From NCBI GenBank assembly GCA_036526195.1, contig DATCYZ010000036.1:1-27855 (forward strand): a DNA stretch of 27,855 bases, given 5' to 3'. The translations under genes and the position numbers were made by a program. The notes below the pieces were generated by a model, which saw only the letters and a list, made by a program, of their open reading frames with translations, had not been told where the DNA came from and searched no databases. Shown one piece after another: positions 14,630 through 21,667 of the stretch; position 1 is the first letter of the stretch; every line of letters starts with the position of its first letter. Origin of the DNA: DATCYZ01 sp036526195 (GTDB taxonomy: Bacteria; Pseudomonadota; Gammaproteobacteria; Burkholderiales; SG8-39).

Positions 14630-15172
14630 ATGGCCACCGTCTGGACCATCGGACACGGCACGCGCAGTCTCGCGGACTTCGTCGGCGTGCTCGTCGAAGC
14701 CGGCATCGACCGGCTTGTGGACGTGCGCGCGGTGCCGCGCTCCCGTCGCCATCCGCATTTTGGTTACGGTCCGCTCGGCGCCGCCCTGGAAGCGCGGGGA
14801 ATCGCCTACGAATGGCGCGGCAAGCCGTTCGGCGGGCGCCGCCACGCGGGGGACGCCAACCGGCACGGCGGGCTCGAGGAACCGGCGTTCCGCGCCTATG
14901 CCGAACACATGGAGAGCGACACGTTCCGGGCTGCGGGTCTGGCGCTCGCCGCGCTTGCCGAGGGCGCGCGCGTCTGCATCGCCTGCGCCGAACGCGACCC
15001 GGCGCGCTGCCACAGATCCCTGATTGCGGACTGGCTGGTGGCGCACGGGCATTGCGTGGTGCACCTGCTTGAACCGGGTTCGACCCGCGAGCATGCGAGT
15101 CACCCGACGCTGAAGGTCGTCGGCGGGGTACTTCACTATTCCCCGCGGAGCGCGCAGGGCTCGTTGTTCTAG
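14630..15172 (+). CDS. DUF488 family protein
   Basis: A 180-residue soluble protein of the DUF488 family, whose biochemical role is not established. It has the family marks: TIGHGTRSLADF (residues 6-17), the DVR motif with following VPRSRRHPHF (31-44), and the C-terminal CIACAERDPARCHRS (116-130), a Cys/Glu/Arg cluster that could hold an active site or a metal. The chosen ATG begins the conserved MATVWTIGHG; the frame is open further upstream to the terminator, but that part has no family match. No Shine-Dalgarno is present and a -10 box is 7 bases upstream. It is transcribed alone and converges on the minus-strand block, with 37 bases between the two stop codons and no clear terminator there. 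Confidence 0.85.
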   Translation: MATVWTIGHGTRSLADFVGVLVEAGIDRLVDVRAVPRSRRHPHFGYGPLGAALEARGIAYEWRGKPFGGRRHAGDANRHGGLEEPAFRAYAEHMESDTFRAAGLALAALAEGARVCIACAERDPARCHRSLIADWLVAHGHCVVHLLEPGSTREHASHPTLKVVGGVLHYSPRSAQGSLF

Positions 15173-15209
15173 GCCGGGCCGCGGTCCGCGAAACGCCTCC
15201 GCCCCGGGC

Positions 15210-16169
15210 TCACGGCCCCGGGGGCCAGGACACGCCGGTCCCGCGCATGCGCCGCCCGAACAGGCTAGCCAGCCCGCGCGGCAGCAGCCAGACGATGCCG
15301 ATCAGCACCAGCCCGTAGGCGGCGAAGGCGAGCGCCCCCGGCACACCGCGCACCAGGTCGGGCAGGAACTTCATCAGCAGTCCGCCGAGCAGCGCACCCC
15401 AGGCCGAATGCACGCCGCCGACCACCGCGCCGATCAGCATCTCGATCGAGAGCCAGACGGTGAAGCCGTCGGGGGCGACGAAGTCGACCAGCAGCGCGCC
15501 CAGCGCGCCGGCCACGCCTGCGTAGGCGCCGCTCACGCCGAAGGCGAGGGCGCGCATGCCCGCGAGGTCGATGCCCATCGCCTGCGCCGCGATCGGCTGG
15601 TCGGCGAGCGCCTGCAGGGCGCGCCCGCTGCGGCTCGCGCGCAGGTTGCGCACGCTGAGCAGCGCCATGCAAAGCGCGGCGAGGACGATCGCGAACCACC
15701 ACTGGTCGTCCGACAGGGGCAGGCCGGACGGGGCGCCGGGCCGGTCGAGGTAAAGGCCCTGCACGCCGCCGGTCCAGGGCGCGAGCAGCGAGGATTTCAG
15801 CAGTTGCGGCAATGCCACGGCAAAGCCCCAGGTGGCGAGCGCCAGTTCCACGTGACCGAAGCGCACCACCGGCAGCCCGAGCAGGAATCCGGCGCCGAAC
15901 GCAGTCACGCCGGCCAGGGCGACGCACAGGTACGGATCGAGCCCCGCATGGCGCATGCCGATCGCGACCGTGTAGGCCCCCACCGCGTAGAGTGCGCCGT
16001 GGCCGAGGGACAGCTGCCCCGACAGGCCGGTGAGCAGGTTCAGTCCGCAGAGCGCGATCGCGAACACCCCGGCGAGGGTGAACCGGTGCAGCGTGTAACC
16101 CTCGACCGAGACCGCGATAACAAGCCCGGCAAGGACCAGCACGGCGATGCCGATCAGGTCGCGCTGCAT
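15210..16169 (-). CDS. LivM-type branched-chain ABC transporter permease
   Basis: A 319-residue integral membrane protein of the LivM/BPD_transp_2 family, the permease half of ABC importers for branched-chain amino acids, amides or aromatic acids. Hydrophobic helices alternate throughout. The family signature GLSGQLSLGHGALYAVGAY spans residues 48-66. The cytoplasmic loop that contacts the ATPase is at about 179-212 (GRALQALADQPIAAQAMGID). LivM normally works with LivH, two ATPases (LivG, LivF) and a binding protein; none is in the window and the gene is the last of its block. The ATG at 16169 is 20 bases after the glycerate kinase stop, and a 16-bp palindrome fills most of that space. Substrate unknown. 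Confidence 0.85.
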   Translation of the reverse strand: MQRDLIGIAVLVLAGLVIAVSVEGYTLHRFTLAGVFAIALCGLNLLTGLSGQLSLGHGALYAVGAYTVAIGMRHAGLDPYLCVALAGVTAFGAGFLLGLPVVRFGHVELALATWGFAVALPQLLKSSLLAPWTGGVQGLYLDRPGAPSGLPLSDDQWWFAIVLAALCMALLSVRNLRASRSGRALQALADQPIAAQAMGIDLAGMRALAFGVSGAYAGVAGALGALLVDFVAPDGFTVWLSIEMLIGAVVGGVHSAWGALLGGLLMKFLPDLVRGVPGALAFAAYGLVLIGIVWLLPRGLASLFGRRMRGTGVSWPPGP

Positions 16170-16174
16170 GCCAT

Positions 16175-16190
16175 GGACGGGCGCCCGTCC
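16175..16190 (-). repeat. 16-bp perfect palindrome before livM
   Basis: ggacgggcgcccgtcc reads identically on both strands and spans the last base of the glycerate kinase stop codon and most of the space before the livM start. In the transcript it can fold into a 6-bp stem with a gcgc loop, enclosing the only weak Shine-Dalgarno-like sequence (aggacg). It may reduce or gate livM translation, or be an operator; both are inference. Confidence 0.6.
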
Positions 16191-17458
16191 TACGCGACGA
16201 GGATCGCGCGGTAGTCGTTGACGTTGGTGAAGGTCGGCCCGGTGACGACGAGGTCGCCGAGCGCCGAGAAGTACCCGTGGCTGTCGTGCGCCGCGAGCAG
16301 GCGAGGCGCGTTCAGCCGGAGCGCGCGCGCGCGCGTGGCGCTGTTCGGCCCCAACAAGGCGCCGGCATTGTCCTCCGAGCCGTCGATGCCGTCGGTGTCC
16401 GCGGCGATGGCGTGCACGCCGGCGACGTCCTCGAGTTCCACGGCGAGCGAGAGCAGGAACTCGCTGCAGCGCCCGCCGCGTCCGCCCCGGGCGCCGAGCG
16501 TCACCGTGCATTCGCCGCCCGAGAGCAGGGCCACCGGCGTCGCGAAGGGCGCGCCATGCGAGCGGATCTCGCGCACCAGCGCGGCCATCACCCGGGCGAC
16601 GTCGGCCGCTTCGCCGGTCACCGTGTCGCCGAGGATCACCGGCGTCACGCCCGCGGCGCGAAACACCTCGGCCGCGGCTTCGAGCGAGCGGTGCGCGGTG
16701 GCGATGACGCGATTCTCGGTCCGCGCGAAGGCGGCATCGCCTGCTTTCGGCGTCTCCGCAATGCGGCCCGCGGCGCCCGCCTCGAGCCGCGCTCGCACGC
16801 CGGCCGGCGCGTCGACGCCGTATTTCGCGAGCACCTCGATGGCGTCCGCGTAGGTGCTCGGGTCCGGCGCGCAGGGTCCCGAGGCGATGTGCGTAGGATC
16901 GTCGCCGGTCACGTCCGAGATGATCAGCGCCGTGACCGGCGCGCGGCACAGGGCGGCAAGCCGTCCGCCCTGGATCGCCGACAGGTGCTTGCGCACCACA
17001 TTGATCTCCTGGATGGTCGCGCCACAGTGCAGCAGTTGCTTGGTCACGGCCTTCAGGTCGCCCATCGACACTCCGTCCGCGGGCAGCGACAGCAGGCTCG
17101 AGCCGCCGCCCGAGACCAACGCCACCAGCCGGTCCTCGGGGCCGAGCGCCGCCACCGCGTCGCGGATCTCGCGCGCCCCGGCCTCGCCGGCGGCGTCCGG
17201 CACCGGGTGGCCGGCCTCGAGGACGCGGATGCGCCGCGTCGGCACGCCGTGCCGGTAGCGCGTGAGGGCGAGGCCCTCGAGGGGCGCCTCTGCGGGCCAC
17301 GCGGCCTCCAGCGCGGCAGACATGGAGGCGGCGGCCTTGCCCGCGGCGACCACCAGCGTGCGGCCGCGCGGCGGGGCGGGCAGGTGCGGCGCGAGGATCG
17401 CGACGGGATCGGCCGCGGCCACGGCGGCGCGGAAGCTCGCGAGCAGCAGTTCGCGCAT
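16190..17458 (-). CDS. Glycerate 2-kinase (MOFRL/DUF4147 family)
   Basis: A 422-residue protein of the GckA/TtuD type, which phosphorylates D-glycerate to 2-phosphoglycerate with ATP and so feeds glycerate from glyoxylate, tartrate or hydroxypyruvate into glycolysis. Family motifs in order: VVAAGKAAASM (36-46, with the conserved Lys41), SGGGSSLLSLP (116-126), EINVVRKHLSAIQGGRLA (151-168), SDVTGDDP (181-188), GGECTVTLGARGGRGGR (314-330), DTDGIDGSEDNAGAL (354-368) and GPTFTNVND (407-415). Both the DUF4147 and the C-terminal MOFRL domain are complete. The ATG at 17458 begins the family-typical N-terminus 17 bases after the previous stop; no good Shine-Dalgarno is visible, suggesting coupling. 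The beta-hydroxyacid dehydrogenase at the head of the region could supply glycerate. Confidence 0.92.
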   Translation of the reverse strand: MRELLLASFRAAVAAADPVAILAPHLPAPPRGRTLVVAAGKAAASMSAALEAAWPAEAPLEGLALTRYRHGVPTRRIRVLEAGHPVPDAAGEAGAREIRDAVAALGPEDRLVALVSGGGSSLLSLPADGVSMGDLKAVTKQLLHCGATIQEINVVRKHLSAIQGGRLAALCRAPVTALIISDVTGDDPTHIASGPCAPDPSTYADAIEVLAKYGVDAPAGVRARLEAGAAGRIAETPKAGDAAFARTENRVIATAHRSLEAAAEVFRAAGVTPVILGDTVTGEAADVARVMAALVREIRSHGAPFATPVALLSGGECTVTLGARGGRGGRCSEFLLSLAVELEDVAGVHAIAADTDGIDGSEDNAGALLGPNSATRARALRLNAPRLLAAHDSHGYFSALGDLVVTGPTFTNVNDYRAILVA

Positions 17459-17475
17459 CGACTGCGGCGACGCGC

Positions 17476-18123
17476 TCAGGCGAAGGTTTCCTTCGCCGCG
17501 TCTGGTCCGAGGTTGTAGAACTTCGGGTAGAGCGTTTCGAAGGCGCTGCGGATCTCGTCCACGGGCACGTCGGGCCACGTGCCGTGCAGTTTCACGTACT
17601 CCATGTGCGGCCGGTCGTCGGCGTCGAAGGGATGGAAGATCGAATCCTCGCGGCCGTCGAACTCCAGTGGCTTGACACGAAAGCGCGTGCACATCGACAG
17701 GTTGAAGGCCGGGGTCGCCTTCACCCACTTTCCCCCGAGCCAGAGGTCGGCATAACCGTGGTAGATGAAGAGATCGGTGCCCATGCGCTCGGTCAGGGCC
17801 GGCGAGGTGAGGTGGTTCTTTACGTCCGCGTAGCCGACACGTGCCGGGATGCCGACCACGCGCGCCGCCGCCGCCAGCAACGCCGCCTTCGGCACGCACC
17901 AGCCCTCGCCCGCCTCGAGGCAGGCCGAGCCTCGGTAGGCCGCGTCGAGCAGGAAGTTCTGGAACGGGTTGTAACGGATCGCGTCGCGCACCGCGTAGTA
18001 CAGCGCCACGGCGCGCGCGCGGTCATCTGCCCCTTTCGCGTGCTCGCGCGCGAAGGCCACCACCGCCGGATGGTCGCTGTCGACGAAGCGACCCGGGCGA
18101 AGGTACTCGGCGTGCTCGGCCAC
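17476..18123 (-). CDS. Transglutaminase-like cysteine protease-fold protein
   Basis: A 215-residue protein of the transglutaminase-like superfamily. The nucleophile region GEGWCVPKAALLAAAARVVG (residues 72-91) has Cys76 at the N-terminus of a helix, followed by GIPARVGYADVKNH. His122 in YHGYADLWL takes the catalytic His position. Where many family members have WVxVDPT, this one reads WVKATPAFN, so the usual Asp is missing; Asn141 might replace it. No signal peptide is seen, so it acts in the cytosol. A GTG start at 18123 is chosen because tgagg lies 7 bases upstream, at the stop of the preceding hydrolase gene. Substrate unknown: family members include peptidases, amidases and peptide cross-linkers. 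Confidence 0.8.
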   Translation of the reverse strand: MAEHAEYLRPGRFVDSDHPAVVAFAREHAKGADDRARAVALYYAVRDAIRYNPFQNFLLDAAYRGSACLEAGEGWCVPKAALLAAAARVVGIPARVGYADVKNHLTSPALTERMGTDLFIYHGYADLWLGGKWVKATPAFNLSMCTRFRVKPLEFDGREDSIFHPFDADDRPHMEYVKLHGTWPDVPVDEIRSAFETLYPKFYNLGPDAAKETFA

Positions 18124-18131
18124 GTCGCGCC

Positions 18132-18977
18132 TCAGCGGTCGAGCTTCATCAGCCGGCGCGCGCCCGCGAACAACGCGCTCGACTGGTCCGCGAGCCCGTC
18201 CATGACCGAGAAGTGGTGCGCCTGCGGCATCGGGATGTCGAAATTCACGATGCTGCGCCAGCGCGCCGCGAGCAGCGCGTTCTGGCGCTTGAACTCGGAG
18301 CTCTCGCGCCCGCCCACGCAGGTGGCAACCGGGGCGCGGCTCGCCGGCGCCATGAAGGCCGGCGAGACCTTCAGCGCCGAGGCCGGGTCGAGCCGCAGGT
18401 CGGGCTGCAGGAAGTCGACGTCCATCATCGGGCGCAGGTCGTAGATGCCGCTCACCGCGAGCCCGCCCTTGAACAGGTCCTTCGGCAGGCGCGCATCGAA
18501 CACCGGCCAGAGCGCGCACATCAGCATGGCGGTGAGGTGCGCCCCCGCGGAATGGCCGGCCACATAGAGCCGGTCCTGGTCCATGCCGTAGTCCTCGCAG
18601 TGCAGCCACAGCCAGCGGCTCGCGCGCAGCATCTGGCGCGTGATCTCCTCGATCGAAATCGCCGGACAGAGGTCGTAGTTCACCACCGCGAGCGAGACGC
18701 CGGCATCCACCCAGGCCGGGGCGAGATAGGAAAAATCGCGCTTGTCGAGCGAGCGCCCGTAGCCGCCGTGGATGAACATCATGCAGGTGCCGTCGCCCTT
18801 CCGCGCCGGGAAGATGTCCACGGTCTCGCCGGGCGCGTCGCCGTAGCGACGGTCCAGGTAGCAGGTCATGGTGCTGCGCGCACGCGAGGACGCCTGCGCC
18901 CAGCGCGCGAGGTACTCGGGATGGTCCGGTACCAGCTCGCGGTTGTTGTATTCGCGCGAGCAGAAGGCCGCGTCCAT
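18132..18977 (-). CDS. Alpha/beta hydrolase, kynurenine formamidase-like
   Basis: A 281-residue alpha/beta hydrolase. The oxyanion-hole motif HGGYGRSLDKRDFSYLAPAW spans 70-89, the nucleophile elbow GHSAGAH puts Ser at 143, and the C-terminal AHHFSVMDGLA carries the catalytic His (254 or 255). The pattern of YNNRELVPDHPEY at the N-terminus with HGGY and LDKRDFSYLA resembles arylformamidases/kynurenine formamidases, which cleave N-formyl or aryl amide or ester bonds. True substrate is unproven. Start choice is uncertain: ATG 18977, GTG 18980 and GTG 18992 (the last overlapping the dioxygenase stop) are all in frame. The gene is sandwiched between the dioxygenase and the transglutaminase-like gene and is co-oriented with both, so one transcript is likely. 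Confidence 0.82.
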   Translation of the reverse strand: MDAAFCSREYNNRELVPDHPEYLARWAQASSRARSTMTCYLDRRYGDAPGETVDIFPARKGDGTCMMFIHGGYGRSLDKRDFSYLAPAWVDAGVSLAVVNYDLCPAISIEEITRQMLRASRWLWLHCEDYGMDQDRLYVAGHSAGAHLTAMLMCALWPVFDARLPKDLFKGGLAVSGIYDLRPMMDVDFLQPDLRLDPASALKVSPAFMAPASRAPVATCVGGRESSEFKRQNALLAARWRSIVNFDIPMPQAHHFSVMDGLADQSSALFAGARRLMKLDR

Positions 18978-18984
18978 CACCGGC

Positions 18985-20028
18985 TCAGCCACGCTGTTCA
19001 CGCCACAGTCCGAGCGCCACCTGCGCCGGACGGTCCGAGTAGGAGAAAAGCACGCAGTCTTCCTTTGCATCGATGGAAACGGGTTGCCAGGAGGGCACGA
19101 CGAAGGTGTCGCGCGGCTCGAATTCGAAGGCCTGATCGCCGATCGTCACGCGGCCGAGGCCTTCCACGACCGAGTAGACCGTGCCGTCGGTGCCGCGGTG
19201 TGGCGCGCTGCGAAAGCCCTTCGGCAGCAACTGGAGAAAGCTGCCGATGGTCGGCATCGCGAAGCCGCCGGTGAGCGGGTTGATGTACTGCAGCTTCCAG
19301 CCGTGGCAGGCATCGGGCGGACCGTTCTTCGCAAGCGTCGCAAGCGCCTCGCGGCTGCGCGCGTACGGGTAACTGAAAATCGGCGAGGTCTTGCCGCCGG
19401 GCAGCGGTCCGAGCGGCACCATGTTCGCGCCGTAACGCGCGAACGCGTCGCCCTCGGGCTTCGACACCGGCTGCACGTCTTCCGGGTAGTTCTCGGCGAA
19501 CTGGGCGTCGAAGAACGCGACGATGTTGATGTCGAGGCCGTCCATCCACACCACGGGTTCCTCGCCCGGGTTGCCATGGTCGTGCCAGGTCCAGGGCGGG
19601 GTGATGATGAAGTCGCCCGGGTGCATCATGGTGCGTTCGCCGTCGACCGCGGTGTAGGCGCCCGAACCCTCGACGATGAAACGCAGCGCCGACTGGGTAT
19701 GGCGATGGCTGGGCGCGATCTCGCCCGGCAGGATCAGCTGCAGGCCGCAGTACAGCGTGCGCGTGATCGAGGACTGCCCGCGCATGCCGGGGTTCTCGAG
19801 GATGAGCACGCGCCGGATGGCCTCCTTCGCCGTGATCACCCGGCCGGATTCCTCGATGTGCGGGCGCAGGTCGCGGTACTTCCACAGCGCCGGCACGGCC
19901 GGCGAACTCGGCGCCGGCGGCACGAGGTTGTGCAGCACTTCCCACAGGGGAGTGAGGTGCTGGCGGTCCATGCGCCGGTAGAACTCGGCGCGGGCCGTGG
20001 GGGCGGCGGGCTTGGGTACGCTGGCCAT
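18985..20028 (-). CDS. Gentisate 1,2-dioxygenase-type double cupin
   Basis: A 347-residue bicupin of the gentisate 1,2-dioxygenase family, non-heme Fe(II) enzymes that cleave gentisate (or, in relatives, salicylate or 1-hydroxy-2-naphthoate) between the carboxyl and the adjacent hydroxyl carbon to give a pyruvate derivative. The N-terminal cupin (about 88-172) has SHRHTQSALRFIVEG (108-122), with His108 and His110 as likely iron ligands, and PPWTWHDHGN (144-153), with His149/His151 supplying the third. The C-terminal cupin (about 260-335, GTDGTVYSVVEG onward) has lost most metal ligands, as is usual. The ATG at 20028 follows an aggaa sequence. The usual partner genes maleylpyruvate isomerase and fumarylpyruvate hydrolase are not here. 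Substrate among the family cannot be fixed from sequence. Confidence 0.9.
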   Translation of the reverse strand: MASVPKPAAPTARAEFYRRMDRQHLTPLWEVLHNLVPPAPSSPAVPALWKYRDLRPHIEESGRVITAKEAIRRVLILENPGMRGQSSITRTLYCGLQLILPGEIAPSHRHTQSALRFIVEGSGAYTAVDGERTMMHPGDFIITPPWTWHDHGNPGEEPVVWMDGLDINIVAFFDAQFAENYPEDVQPVSKPEGDAFARYGANMVPLGPLPGGKTSPIFSYPYARSREALATLAKNGPPDACHGWKLQYINPLTGGFAMPTIGSFLQLLPKGFRSAPHRGTDGTVYSVVEGLGRVTIGDQAFEFEPRDTFVVPSWQPVSIDAKEDCVLFSYSDRPAQVALGLWREQRG

Positions 20029-20215
20029 GGGGCCCGGAATTCCTGAAAAAGCGGGTTCGGAAGGGATTCTCGCCGTTCCGGCCCTGCGGCGCAAAGACGG
20101 TTTCAGCCGCGTGGTCGGGCGGACGCTTGGCGGGCCGGGGCCAGAATGCTTCCGATCGGGAACATTTCGGCCTTCCCGGGGCCCGGCGGGCCGGATTCCG
20201 CCCCGGTCCGGGCCC
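20029..20215 (-). promoter_or_regulatory. Spacer between iorB-like and dioxygenase genes, with dyads
   Basis: The 187-base gap is the longest inside the block. It contains an inverted repeat, aatg-c-ttcc / ggaacatt (20145-20153 with 20159-20166, 5-base centre), about 117 bases before the dioxygenase start, and a ggccc/gggcc stem near 20180-20192. No T-tract follows, and no confident promoter was found (only a weak TTGCGC / GAGAAT pair on the minus strand). It may mark a sub-operon boundary. Confidence 0.3.
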
Positions 20216-21667
20216 TCAGCCGGCAGGCTTCAGCCAGATGACCGGCTTGCCCAGTTCCCGGGACAGGGCCTTCGATTCCGGGTCGGCCAGCGCCGCCGTG
20301 CGGGCGCGCCGGATGGCGGCCGACTGCTCGCCCACGTCGTCGGTGGCCGGGTTCTCGACCAGCGCATCGAGGATGGCGAGGAAGTTGGCCCGGCCCCGCC
20401 GGTGGGTCTCGCCGTAGCCCTTGAGCAGGGTGGCGCACTGCGCCACCTCAAGCGCCAGGGCAAGGTCGCGCCCGGCCGCCGCCTGTACGCAGCCGAGCCA
20501 GCGCTCGATCAGTGCCTGCTCCTCGGCGAAGCGGTAGCTCATCGGCCGCCAGGGCTTGAGCCAGGCCAGTGCGCGCACGAACAGGAACCCGAACGCACCC
20601 GAGGTCTTCACGTGCAGGCCGACGTTCCAGGCCTCCAGCCGCCCGGTGCGCTCGGCCCAGGCCTGCACCCGCCGGCCGAGGGCCGGCGGCAGCAGCGCCG
20701 CGAACTCCTCCAGTCCGGGCTTCAGGTAATCGATCACCACCACCGGTTCGCCCGGTTTCGCGCCGACCTCGCGGCGCACCCGCTCGAAGCGGCTGGCGCG
20801 GGTTTTTAGGTCCGCCACCCGGATCACGTCCTCGTAGCTCATCCACAGCGCCATCTGGCGGGCCACTTCGTCGCGCAACCCGGCGGGCGCCCCGTCGAGC
20901 GTCTTCAGCCGTTCGAGGTACTTCGCGGCGTAGGCCTCGCCCTGGTAGTCGACGAGGCGGGCGCGGCCGATCTCGACCAGGTCCGACGCCGCCGGCGCCG
21001 CCGGCGCCGCCGCAGGTGCCGTTGCTGCGGTGGTGCCGGCGGCGAGGTCGAAGCCGGCCGCGAAGCCGCGCAGGCTCGCTTCCGCGCCGCGTCCGCCGCG
21101 GCGGATCGCTGCCTCGCAGGCCTCGCGCGGCATCGGCAGCGCGCCCGAGCCGGCCATGGCGCCGAACAGCACCGCGTTGATCACCGTGCCGCTTTTCTGG
21201 GCGAGGGCGCGCATGTCGAACAGCACCGCCTTCTTCGCCAGCGCGTTCGCCGCGTCGATCACGCGCTGGCTGTCGAAGCGCCCGTCGCCCATCTGCATCT
21301 TCTCGGCGGTGGCGTAGATGCGGTGGGTCGAGGCGATGAAGGTGGTGCGCTCAGGGCTGACGAAGCCGTTCTGCATCGCGCGGCCCGCCTCGACCAGTTC
21401 CGAGGAGACCATGACGTCGACGTTGCCCGGCGAGGGCGTGAGCGACATCACCGGCTCTCGCCCGCCGAGCTGCGCGCGCGGCACCGGATAGATCTCGAGG
21501 TAGTAGGTGGTGGCGCCGGTGCGCTGCGCGACGCCGGGGATCGAGGTGCTCTGCGTCGGGAATTCGCAGGCGCTCGCGGCATCGATCAGCCAGTCGGCCA
21601 TGACGCCGCCGCCTTCGCCGCCGAGCGCGGCCACGAGGATGGTGAGGGTGCGGTCGGGCAGGGTCAT
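20216..21667 (-). CDS. Indolepyruvate oxidoreductase beta subunit fused to a DUF6537-type domain
   Basis: A 483-residue protein. Residues 1 to about 208 are an IorB/pyruvate-ferredoxin oxidoreductase gamma-type domain, with GGEGGGVMADWL (16-27) and the QSTSIPGVAQRTGATTYYLE motif (39-58). An Ala/Pro linker (about 210-228) follows, then about 250 residues resembling DUF6537, the module found inside long single-chain indolepyruvate oxidoreductases (YEDVIRVADLKTRASRF, PMSYRFAEEQALIERWL, KGYGETHRRGRANF). Classical IorB has only about 200 residues. The ATG at 21667 overlaps the preceding alpha-subunit stop by one base (TGATG), so the subunits are co-translated. Role: transfer domain of a 2-oxoacid:ferredoxin oxidoreductase, likely arylpyruvate to arylacetyl-CoA; substrate inferred from family only. 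Confidence 0.88.
   Translation of the reverse strand: MTLPDRTLTILVAALGGEGGGVMADWLIDAASACEFPTQSTSIPGVAQRTGATTYYLEIYPVPRAQLGGREPVMSLTPSPGNVDVMVSSELVEAGRAMQNGFVSPERTTFIASTHRIYATAEKMQMGDGRFDSQRVIDAANALAKKAVLFDMRALAQKSGTVINAVLFGAMAGSGALPMPREACEAAIRRGGRGAEASLRGFAAGFDLAAGTTAATAPAAAPAAPAASDLVEIGRARLVDYQGEAYAAKYLERLKTLDGAPAGLRDEVARQMALWMSYEDVIRVADLKTRASRFERVRREVGAKPGEPVVVIDYLKPGLEEFAALLPPALGRRVQAWAERTGRLEAWNVGLHVKTSGAFGFLFVRALAWLKPWRPMSYRFAEEQALIERWLGCVQAAAGRDLALALEVAQCATLLKGYGETHRRGRANFLAILDALVENPATDDVGEQSAAIRRARTAALADPESKALSRELGKPVIWLKPAG

Noticed and set aside
15173..15209. Possible bidirectional terminator between the convergent DUF488 and livM genes
   Set aside because: The 37 bases are GC-rich but show no clean stem followed by a T-run on either strand.
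16321..16335. A 15-base alternating GC run in the glycerate kinase gene, as a possible slippage or frameshift site
   Set aside because: The reading frame is intact across it and both flanks match the family.
15210..17300. A 696-codon minus-strand frame that joins an Arg/Gly-rich N-terminal part to LivM
   Set aside because: The first half is the wrong frame of the glycerate kinase; LivM proper starts at the ATG at 16169.
17841..19274. A 477-codon plus-strand frame across the hydrolase and dioxygenase genes
   Set aside because: Arg/Ala-rich shadow frame; the minus-strand genes here have catalytic motifs and ribosome binding sites.
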